NCBI GenBank assembly: GCA_021234155.1
Contig: JAJEKV010000651.1
Span: forward strand, 1-64,000
DNA from: Isoetes taiwanensis
Lineage: Eukaryota; Streptophyta; Lycopodiopsida; Isoetales; Isoetaceae
DNA: 64,000 bases
Direction of reading: 5' to 3'
The notes under the pieces were generated by a model. That model saw only the letters and a list, made by a program, of their open reading frames with translations. It was not told the DNA's origin and did not search any database. Shown piece after piece: positions 34,365 through 45,167 of the stretch (within the stretch, counting starts at the first letter, position 1; every line of letters starts with the position of its first letter). Position numbers and translations under genes: made by a program.

Positions 34365-37300
34365 ATGCGCATCGTAACTCCTGATAGAAGTCGCAAGTGG
34401 TGCATGGAAATAGCTCAGGCCAAACCACATGTGACAGGAGATCGCCGGAAGGACTTATGTCTGTTTTTGAGGAATGGAAAGGGGCCAGAAGACTTTGAAC
34501 AGATGGGTATAATAGTCACTATGTGGGAAGGCACAAAAAATAACGTCCAGGATGCAATCATATGCAGCGTGGAGGATACACAACAGCTACAATTTGTGGA
34601 GTATGTTTTGCGCTGGCAAAACTATGATCCTTCTATCATGACTGCAAGCAAAGCGAATACGCCTGCTAGTGGCAAGAGGGTACCTACTAGTGCCAAAGGA
34701 TATGGCTGGAACCTGCCATCTTATGATTCGTTGAGCCTGTCAGGGATAAAGTGCAATAGGGATATACTTGTTGGCTTCAGCATGTGTAGGAAGGGCCTTT
34801 CGGCTGATAAAAAGCCTCCTTACATTGCATTGAAGGCTACAAAGGACAACAAGATGCCTTCCCGGATGGACACGAACTGGTTGCGGGCAGTTGCCAAGAA
34901 AAACACTGTGGTCCCATTGGCTGTTGCAGGTGAACCATCGACTCCAAAAGAATCCTTAAGGTCATCTCCGCCTGTGCAGAATATAAATCCAGGCGGATCT
35001 GCCGTTGTCGATCCTTCTGGTCAAAATATGCTTATGCCACTTCCAGTAAGGGATTCGGATACACATGAGGCACCTCTTCCTAGAAAGATAAGTACCTTCA
35101 AGATTAAACTTCGAAACTTAAACACTGAAGAGACAGGGCAGCCCTCTACTTCGCCTACTCCCACCTCGTCCACCAATCCTATAGCTACGACTTCCATGTT
35201 GACTTGGCCATCTGCTTCACGTATGCCAGATGAATTAAAATTCAATCTGGATGAAGAAAAGAAGCTAGCTGAACAGACCGTCTCCAAGCTAGAGGAATTT
35301 AAAAGATTTTATCATATGGGAGTGAATTGGTTCCAAAAGATCAGCATTTTTTATTGTGAGACAGTCCCTACTAATTTAACTCATAGGGTTCAATCTAATG
35401 ACCATGTACATACATTAATCAAGAGCTTCAAAAGATGCCCAATGGAGGTTCTTACGCCTGCCGATGTTGTGCCATTTGACCCAGTGACAAGGTAAGGTTT
35501 ATCGCATTTTTTCACTATTAGACCGCCTGTTTATATTGCCTATTAATTGATACATCAATGCAGGAAGTTCATCACTTAGTCCCGCCCTGAGGAGCCCTTG
35601 AACAAAAAATTTTATATTATTTCTGGTAATCATAGTATTTTTGCTGCACAAATTCTTTGTTCTATGATGGGAAATCTCGAACAACGGCTTGAATTTGCTA
35701 AAGCTTATGCAAAACGAAGAAGTCGGGTGCTAAATGGAAATCTATCCAATAAGGAGTACATTCAGTTGTCCATACAGTGCAACGACATTATAGCGGATAC
35801 AGTATATAAGGAGCCACTAATTGAAAAGCTCCAGCAATTAAGGAATCAGCATAAGGCTTATGGATGCCCTCCACAAGGCCCAACAGGCACTGCAGTATCG
35901 TCCGTTTGGAAAGTAAATTCGTATTTTCAGCTATAGAAGATCGCCATCGCGATCCTGACTAGCTGTTGTTTACAGGATTTTGTCGATGTAGCTACAACGA
36001 TCTTGAAGGTTAAAGAACTCAAGGATGAAAAGTAATTCCTCTTCATGCATGAGGAATCATGGTGTAAGCTTGTTACTGTTGTTAACAAGTGGGTAGCATG
36101 CAAGCTGGCTGATGATCACGGGAAACTGCCAGATAAGCCATCTAAAGAGTTCTTCAACAAGACTTTCCTAAGATACCTTCGAGGAATGAATAATGCCGAG
36201 GTCAGCCAATTGATGGATGAAATTCTTGAAGGCAAAGTTTTTTTTGAAAGTGCAGTCCGGTTATACAGGGCGCTTTGATTGCCGACAGAGGGTGCTGGAC
36301 ATCAGAACGCTATCACTGATGCATCGCGAAGTGTTGTCCTACGTCAAATGTATATCAGAAAAACAATATAGGAGTTTTGAGGAGTTAACTATATCTTTTC
36401 CAGAACTTTCTGAACAACGATTGCTGGATATAGCTGACACAGATTTTGATTATGTGAAAGCCAATTACAATAAAGACTCAGTGCAAGGCAATCTCCCCAG
36501 TGCTTTTTTGGAAGCCATTATCGCGATCATAAAGCTAGAAGAGGCAAGGGAACTGAAAGAGAAGAGGAACACCGTGCACCATGTTACCAAGTCAGGTATT
36601 CCTGTTTCTGCACCGGTGTGTGAGAATGCTACTATGATTTTTATTGACATGCGTAGTTTTACGACGCTATGGGAAGTTAAGAAATACATAGATCTATTTA
36701 GCAGGATTGCAGGCATGACAAAAGCCAAAGTTTATCATATCGTCATGTTCCTTAGATCTGCCACATTTGCCTAACTGCATCTACAGTCAAAGTCAGATTC
36801 AAGGTAGTTCTCACGTTTCCCTTGGGGCTTATGAAGAACAAGCTGGGAGAGCAAACAAAATATCAAGGAATTTCAGTATTACGTGACCCATGTCACGATA
36901 AACAGAAGTGAGCCCCGTGTGTTGCCTGTGAAGCCGAAACTTGAGCTACGGCTGACTCAGGTGACCAATGCACCAAAAAGCACGCCCCTTCCGAAATATC
37001 CATTAACTGGTGACGAGGAAGTAGATATGAAAACAAAGAAAAAATATTTGGAGTATTTTATAGGTAAACCCAATTTCTCTTGGGCAGCAATGGATGGTGA
37101 CTTTGTCCATAAGAGCGAGGCAAAGACATTGTATATTTACGCAATGGTGAAGGAGTTAGTTCCACTGGACGGTTGTGTCCTTGATTTTTTCTCGGCCGAC
37201 ATAGCTTCGAGAGTTGCTCTGATGCAAGGAAAACGCAGTGTTTCCTTTGAATATGACGATAAGGTATGCCATTTCCGCAGATCTTTCTTTGAAACTTTAG

Positions 37301-37915
37301 AGAAGACGACACAGCCTGCAAAAGAAGAGGAAGAAAAAAAATGCAATGCCAGATAAGCCAAGCAGTTCAGATATGCCAGAGATCAAAATAACTCAGGAGA
37401 CTGATCTTAGCAAGATGGATCAAATATTGGATGCTCTGGATCAGAAAAGTTTCGAAGAGAGGTTACAAGAAACCAGGGCACTGCTAGAACAAACAGAAAA
37501 AGCAACTGCTGAGCTCGATCCACAGTTCAAAAAACTGGAGGCGCTGAACAAAAATTTTGACAAGATACTGCCAGTGATAACAGGTTCTGTAGAAAAACCA
37601 CTTCATAATTTCAAATACATTGGAATGTCTGGTGGCGTATCTGGAAGTGATAAACTAGATGACGATCATTCACCAAAGAGACAAAAGTTGGTTCGCTCTA
37701 CAGAATACTCTATGGCATTGGCAGATGAATTGTTGGATAGTTCGCAGATCTCAGGGCGTGTGCAAGAGATAGCTGTCGCAATGGATGTGGATATCCCGAA
37801 TACTACAGGATATACAGAAATGGATACATCACAGACCATTGCAGCAGGAAATGAACACGTTAGAAGAATAGCGGCGGAGCTTGGCGTAGATGTAGAGTCT
37901 GTGCAAGAAACTTAG
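34365..37915 (+). pseudogene. Multi-exon gene with ParB-like box and degenerate DNA methyltransferase-like fold
   Basis: First in-frame ATG after a stop at 34344; exon 1 (to 35491) is open for about 375 codons of unknown fold, ending LIKSF ... VVPFDPVTR at a consensus donor (AAG|GTAAGG). Intron 35492-35563 joins in phase to code K-F-I-T, then ISGNHSIFAAQ (35619-35651), a ParB/sulfiredoxin-type box. A 63-bp intron is 35913-35975. Further on, FIDMRS (36640-36657) stands where DPPY/SPPY is expected, and VLDFFSAD (37177-37200) where motif I (D-x-F-x-G-x-G) is expected. The order motif IV then I fits the beta class of amino-methyltransferases, but the key Pro and Gly residues are gone. A coiled, acidic tail follows (37346-37915). 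Lesions: TAG 35577, TAA 36033, frame change near 36280, TAA 36772, frame change at the A8 run 37334-37341. Probably a decayed copy; ParB plus methyltransferase is a phage-like pairing, so an ancient capture is possible (inference). Confidence 0.55.
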
Positions 37916-40900
37916 TGAAAATGTCAATTCATAATTATTTTTTTGTAATTATACTTTTCGGAAAATACATGCGTTATGTTATGTGCCAATTTTGATGACA
38001 TCATTAATGCTCCCAAAGATCGCCATGGCGAAAGTTTGGACAAGAAAGCAAGGCAAAATATAAAGAATTCACTGCTTACAGTTAACTAATATCAATCTAA
38101 ATAAAAGGCAAATCTTGTCGGAATAATCGCGGCCGCGATCTTTTTCTGACACCTAGAGGCTATAAGTATACATATGATTTTTGGCGATTATAATTTCTTT
38201 AAGCTGATTTACTAATTATTAACGCTTCATTCTACTTGCGTACAACCATTTTCTAGTTTGCCTGAGATGATCGCGACCTATTTCGTTGTCAAACGAGAAA
38301 ATGAAATTTCTCTAATTAATTAAATCTTGCTTTTGAGCAAGCATCAACCAGGCTTCGAAACTAGAAATCGCCATGACAAGTAAAAACACGTGTTTATATT
38401 TAAGGGTACCGAAAATACATGAATTTATAGTGTGGTTATCTGGAAATCTTTAGAAAATTTTATAAAAAGGACGAAAAAATGCCGATTCTTTTCTTCTTTT
38501 TTTTTTTTTTTTATAATCGGAAAGTTTTTAAAATGGTAGGATATTTTGTGGTCGAACCCCAATTTGAACCCCCGCATCAACCCTGTTTAGAGAATTCAAA
38601 TCCGTGTATTGTGTACAATCTGATTCCTTAGGAACTCGAGTAAGTATTGGAGTAATCAAGGCTTCTATGCTTGCCATTCTGTTTGCTGAAAAAGGCGATG
38701 GCAGGGCGAGGAAAGAGAATATCTTTTGACTACTGCAGACAACATAGCCGTTCCGGCAGAGCAAACCCTAAAGAGAGAGAATCGAACAGAAGAAGAAGAA
38801 GAAGAAGAAGAAAGAAATATCAACTAGTGTGAGCAAAAGGAAAATAAGGTATGTGTTGAATTTTTGCAAATGTTGGTGGATGATCATGAGCTAAGATATA
38901 AAGAAATTGTTAAGATGGTGTAAGGGATTGGAAATGTGATTTAAGACATAAGGGCATTTATTACATGATAATTATTGTCCTTAAGGACTATAAGTTAGAG
39001 GTGAGAGGACGATGGGACTTAAAGGTGGTACATTGTTTTGTTATACTCTAGAATTGACACAATAATTTAATATGTGTGGGTCGTGGACCTTATGACCCAA
39101 AGAATTAAATGGAGACGAAGTGCATCTTCAATGTTGACCCAATATTTAATGATATGGTAAGGATTGCATGATGGACCTTTCACCAAGGATGCATTTAAAG
39201 CTTGGAATAGTTGGTCTAAAGAGGTGAGGACTTTAAAGGCGAATTTAATTTTGACGACTCAATATTCTGTTTTGGCTATTGAATATTGGTATTGTATATT
39301 AAACGTGGATATTGAGTATTGGTAACCTAACGGAAGATGCTTTGTGATGTCTTATTTTGGAACCCCTAGCCGCAAATCTGGCCGTGAAAGCTTGGTTTCA
39401 GCGTGGTTATGTATGGACGCTCCATACCCAGCTAGTTTTACTCCTATAGAAGCGGCTTGGAATGCTGCCGTTACAATAGGACATGCATCAATCCTCTGTT
39501 CAGCTTGTGAGCCATGAAATAAAGGTGAATCGGTTGATCTATGCCACGAAATGGCAGTCCAAGAAATGTCAGGCGAATGCATATACAATGCAAAGCGCAT
39601 TTGTGAAGGCTAGAAGCCACTGTTGGGAATGCGCCATAGTGGAATGCACCATCAAATATTCGAAGACCAAGTATTGATTCTCAGGGAGGCGCCTATCAGG
39701 TCAGAGTTCTTGATATTTTTTGGATGAAAAAATATGTGTTGGTATGAATCCAGATGCAAAATGAAGTAGAGGTTGCTAGTATAACTGGAATCAGTTCTGG
39801 CTTGCAACATAAGAAACAGATTTAGAGCTTTCTACGGCTGAAGTTTAGTTTCTTCAAGGGATGTTTTGTTTAAATGCATAGGCAAGCTTAACTTAGAACA
39901 GAAAATCTGATGAATAGAGTATATTCTTAGCCTAGTTTGGCTGCTTGTTGTTTAATGGTACTGTGGCAAGGCCATTGTCATTATCTGTGTACCAGTTTGT
40001 CAATTTCTGATTTTTAAGTATGCTAGTAATAGAGCATATGGAAAGCTGAAAACGGGGAATATTACAAAAGGTTTAAGACATCTCCATGGCATGGCTGCTG
40101 TACGGTATTTGGCGGTTAAAACCAAGTGTATGTTTCTGATTAATGATGATTCTTTTAGATTAATACATGATAAGAACTGATCTACTAGCGGTTGTGGTAA
40201 GCAACCATAGTCAGCTTGAAAATATTATAAATAAGATGGTTTCTTTTGAGCTAACATAATACATGGCTTAAAATCTGCCAGAAACTTTGCCAAAAGTAGG
40301 TGAAGGGCGATAAGCCAAGATGTTCTTCAGCTTACCTGACGCCCCTTTCCTTATTACCATTTTCATGCTAATATTGGTCTGTTTGGGTGCAGGTAACCAG
40401 GACATCTTCTCCTATTCTTTTGTCAAGGTTTAGGTGTAGCACGCATTGGGCTACAAAAAGATGAAGTAGAATGCTGAATGTCTACTTCAATTGAAGAAAT
40501 TCTATGGCGCTGCCTAAACAAAGCTTGGTGAGATTATTCCAAATAACTTTCTAAGGATTTATTACGATTGTGGAAATGTAAAACAGATATGTGCAAGGTG
40601 TTTGAAGTCACAAATAGTGAATTTTGATTTATGACATTAAAACAGAAATAAGATGGATCTTTGATATGAAAATAAACTTGCTATATTTTATAATTGAGTA
40701 TGTAAACAGTGATACGAAAAAATGTAAAAGGTTTTGGTTTTGAAAGAATGTGTATTTGATGCATTATGAATGAAAAGATGACTTTTCAATGTAAACAAAG
40801 AAAAGAAATAAAGTTGGAAATACAGCTGAGTATTTGTTGAGAATGGAAATTTGTATTGTACATAATAGGAGTATAGTGGATTGCAACACGGAGAATACAT

Positions 40901-41140
40901 AAGCTTTAGGTATGAGATATGAAATTGTAGTTGTTAATGGGCCATAATATCATAGCGAATTAAGAAAAATAGTGGAAAACGTATGATGTACTCAAGGTGA
41001 TGGCAATTTAAGGAAGTCCCTTAGCTATGGCCTGGGGTAAAAGCCAGGAAGGATATTTTGGGTTTGGTTTGCATCTTGAATGGAGCATTGTAATTGTAAA
41101 TTGTACATTATATTGTGTAAATCTAGATGTGAACTGTAAA
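37916..41140. other. Non-coding stretch with several CpG palindromes near its left end
   Basis: No gene recognised. Palindromes TCGCCATGGCGA (38020-38031) and ATCGCGGCCGCGAT (38126-38139) stand out in AT-rich sequence. A short GAA run is at 38790-38812. A stretch at about 39350-39680 has some coding flavour in two frames (for example SLVSAWLCMDAPYPASFTP) but stops break it and I cannot name it. Confidence 0.4.
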
Positions 41141-41232
41141 GAAGAAGAAGAAGAAGAAGAAGAAGAAGAAGAAGAAGAAGAAGAAGAAGAAGAAGAAGAA
41201 GAAGAAGAAGAAGAAGAAGAAGAAGAAGAAGA
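41141..41232 (+). repeat. (GAA)n microsatellite, ~30 units
   Basis: Uninterrupted GAA repeat. The poly-Glu and poly-Ser frames across it are artefacts. Confidence 0.97.
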
Positions 41233-43019
41233 GGAGATTTTAACGTCACGCCACAAGGCAGCGTCCTATCGGACATGTGCATGAGCGGATAGGTTTTATA
41301 AAAGAAAGCCACAAAAGGAAACACACAGGGAAGGAGGGAAAAAAAAAGGCACGCGGATAGAGGGAAGAAAAGAGTGGGAAAAAAGAAAGGGAGACGCACG
41401 CGAACTTGAAAATGGAAAGAAAGCGTACGCACAAAAAAAGTCTAAAAATATGAGGGAAGAAAAGAGTGGAAAAAAAGAAAGAGACGCACGCGAACTTGGA
41501 AAAGGGAGAAAAAGCGGACGCACAAAAGAATCCAAAAATTATGATATAATCCCAAAGTTATCGAATGATGGTTTACATTGACTTTGCAATGATAATTTTA
41601 ATTGTTATCTGAGTGTGGCTTTGAGAGCTTAATCATTCTGCAATTGTAAACTTTTGATATAAATTCCAAGTGTTATGAATTCAAAGTGTAATTTAATTCG
41701 TTATCGGTTTTTTGCAACACTTATTTCGGACCATTGATCTCTAGAATATTCTGTGTTTTATGCCAGATCAAAGGCCATTACATTTTTCATTAACAATTCC
41801 CCTGTCACTTCCAATGGTCCAAACCGAAAAACCTCCAAAAATGAAAAAAAAAAAACAATGGTTTGTGTGCATTCTCCTCCGGCCTTCTCTGTCTACTCCG
41901 ACCTTTTGATCCTAGCTCCAAACACCCACTTGCCGCGCAAATCCATGAAGCTTCACTCGTTCCAAGAAGAGGGCTAAGCACGAATCCATGAATCTGGGTG
42001 TCCAGAATGGGACATATACTATAAAAACAATCTCGCCGCCTTCTCGCAAACCATGTCTTGCCTCGCTTCAACCAGAGCACCTCAACTCAAATTGGTTTCG
42101 GGCAAATTTTAGAAATTTTGAGCTTAATAAATGTTTTAGTTCCCACATCCGCTTTCCCATTACACCACATTCAGCAAGAGATCGCCCATCCACCGCGACA
42201 AGAACAAATGAGGAGGAGAATCGAACCAAATTAAGGTCCTCAGACTGCCCAATGCATGGAATGCCAAATTGGATGGGGGAAAAGAACTTCCTGCATCTGC
42301 TCAAAACCTGCAGGGGTTTCTAGACTCAAAAACAACGGCATGCCCATGTATGCATCAGATCCCTTCCTAAATAATCACAGCAACGCCAAAATAATCACAT
42401 TCTAGACCCGATTTTGGAATCCTATTTGACTGCCCAACAAGCAACTCAAATCACTCAAGAAATACAGTCTGACTACGGTTTTGCATACAATACACCCCAG
42501 AAATTTAGACAAAACCATGCCGGAAATACTGTCCTCAAATACCAAACGAAATAAGTAGAAGTTTATGGTGTGCATTTTCAACTTGATTCTGGACTTGATT
42601 CTGGAATGCATTCTGGAAATTGAACATTGCATTAAAAAAAAACTTTGGTGCATTCAATTTTAGTGCACTTTCAGGGTTTTAAAGGGGACACGTGCCATCA
42701 CATGATTGCATATGGGAGCAGAAAGCCTGCTAAGCAAACTTTCCGATACCGAAAAAGCTTTGGAGTACTGGCTTCCATTATCTCCTTAAGAGAAAGTCAG
42801 AATAAGTTGTGGTTGGTACTAGACTAGCGCCTTTTAGGTCTAAATCAGAACTAAATTGTACTGTGACCCAGCCTCCGCAGGCTGGTCGATTATTCTTGGC
42901 TTGATTTAGATGCTCGTTTCTAGAGTCATGCAGAAACTCGCCATAACGTTTTTGAAGTGCGTTCTTCCATTGCCCAAACTGTTTCCTTGAATTTGGAATT
43001 TGTTTGAGCTCGGAAGAAA
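41233..43019. other. Region upstream of Elongin A, nothing else recognised
   Basis: A purine-rich partial duplication lies at 41330-41530 (AGGGAAGAAAAGAGTGG(G/A)AAAAAAGAAAG and GACGCACGCGAACTTG occur twice). No other gene. The promoter and 5' UTR of Elongin A should lie at the right end; no TATA box is evident. Confidence 0.4.
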
Positions 43020-45167
43020 ATGGTCCTCAAAGCACCTTCTTTGTTGCGGTTATGCAAGCAGAGTGCTATCGACAATTTGAAGTATTTTGGGGATGTGGGT
43101 CAAACAGATGCGGATCTTTTGCGAGATATTTTGCCCCATTGCACTAGTCAGCAGCTCATGCGAATCGAGACGTGCACTGAGGTATGCTTCTTGGCATTTC
43201 ATTCAGGATTGAGGTTATGACTGGGAAAATTGGCCCAATCAGGAGTATCCAAATTGAATTTGTTATAATATATAGAATAAGAAATCTGTGTGAAAACAGC
43301 TTCAGAACTATTGAATTGGGACCTAAATGCTTGATCAAATAGATGCAATACAAATAGGTCATAAATGGAGGTGGGTTGTTAGATAAGGTTATAAGACCTT
43401 TGCCCTTTTTTACTTAAATTAAATAAATACCGGATCTATAGCCCAAAGGTACTTTTGATTCCTAAAAATTGCCAATTCCTGAGCAGGGAAGAGATTTAAC
43501 TCCAATCACAAATGATCTCTGGAAAAAATGTTATGTGCGTGAGTTTGGAGAGGAAAGCATGAACAAGGTAATTACGAGGATGACAGAAAGAAATGTGACA
43601 TTCAGGTGGAAACAACTATATGAGGTAAAGTTTGGGTGATTTTGGAAAGTTCACATTTTACTGATCCTTCTTGTTACTTAAATGCTACTCTTTTCCTGCC
43701 AGACGAAGCTTAAATGCAAGCAAAAAATGCAGGATAAAGGAGTGGCACTTATGCGGCAATTGTGGGAGAAGGCAGAAAATGGTAGTCTTGATACCATCCT
43801 TGCTAATTCATATGCTTGCTTGGTTAAGTTACAATGCAAGTAATCACATAATTGGACAGTGTTAAAAGGAACGAGTTAAATGGATTTTTGTCATACATAG
43901 AAAAGAAACTGTATATATAAAGCATGAAAAAGGAGGAAACTAGTTGTCTTTTAGCAACATTAGTTGCTATATAAGATATTCGAAGGTTACTTTGCATTTC
44001 TTTTGTAATGAATCACTTCATGTTGGATTTTGACAATAAGATAGGTCTCAGACTGGCTTTTAATGGGATGTTCTCAGTGATTCTCCTATCAGTGATTTTC
44101 TTTTAATTCTGTATGCTCAAAATGCTTTATTTTTGGAACAGGGAGCTTTTGTGTTTAGGCTGAAGTTCCCTTTTTTGGCAGAAAAACAGAGCCGACAAAT
44201 TCAGGTCTGTGCCAAAGTGCCACCTGCAGGAAAAAGGCGCAACTTTTCTAGTGGAGGCATGTTCGTTTTCTCCACAAAAATTTATTAATAGTTGGTTTGA
44301 GTTAATTTTGTAGGTAGTTAATACTTATTCCTGATTGATGGATGATCTGTTTCTGAAAAAGGTGGACCTGCTGGTAAATTTGCAAATGTCAAAGGACGGC
44401 TTATGAAGAAAGCTAGGGTCGAGTATGCAACGAGGTAAGCATATTGAGCTGCCTCCCTGTTCTGTAAGTATGCTACTTAGCAACTAGACCAGGCAGTATA
44501 GAAATCTATGTTATTGAATATGGCTTTGATTAATGCATTGAACTTTGAGCTGTGCTAAACAGTAACGAGGCCAAGATGATGACATCTATTAGGACAAAGC
44601 AGACAGTGGTTTCCTGCAGTACCAAACATTCTGTTGTCTCCCAGAGACTTTCTAGGTATGTGATAACAAGTGCCCTGTTGACAATTTAGTCAAGGAAAAG
44701 GTTGAGAGGCAAATTAAGCTCGAATAATGGCCAAATTCTACTTTGGAAATTAACTCTCAAATACAGGCGATGTCTTACTGATACGAAATCATATTCCCTT
44801 ATCACCCTTTTTTTTTCCTTGAAACTTGTGTCGATAAATATTAAGAAACCATTAACTGAAAATGTTGCACTCTTTCATTTACTTAATGTGCCAAATGAAT
44901 GTCTATTTCCTCTTCTACTGTCTCTTATAAACATGGTTTTGCAACTCTGTCAATGTAGATTAGTGGCAGTAGCAGGTTTGCATCATATCTTATTTCGGCC
45001 TTATGGTTATATTACATGCATTACATGTTTCTATTGGTTGGGGAGAGTACTGAGACGCATTTGTTAATGTGCTTCCTTACAGAGTTGATGGCGCTGAAAG
45101 ATGTTTAGGAGTTGGTAGCAGCAAACCACTGCGAAAAAGTGAACAGTCCCATTTGGTTAAGAAATAA
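43020..45167 (+). CDS. Elongin A (RNA polymerase II elongation factor / ubiquitin-ligase adaptor subunit)
   Basis: Seven exons join into 234 codons: 43020-43181, 43487-43624, 43703-43781, 44182-44256, 44362-44434, 44563-44655, 45083-45167. Exon 1 starts MVLKAPSLLRLCKQSAIDNL and contains the BC-box/F-box-like part (GDVGQTD, DILPHCTSQQLMRIE). Exon 2 reads DLTPITNDLWKKCY and VTFRWKQLYE; exons 3-5 hold AEN-EKQSRQIQVCAKVPPAGK and the GPAGKFANVKGRLMKKARVE region, all in Elongin A order. Elongin A binds Elongin B/C, stimulates elongation, and in a Cullin ligase helps remove stalled polymerase. All joins keep frame. Intron 4 would use a GC donor (GAG|GCATGT); the others are GT-AG. The C-terminal tail is short and basic (ending SHLVKK), and no lesions are seen, so the gene looks functional. 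Confidence 0.9.

Noticed and set aside
41008-41256. Poly-Ser, poly-Leu and poly-Glu ORFs
   Set aside because: Produced by the (GAA)n microsatellite.
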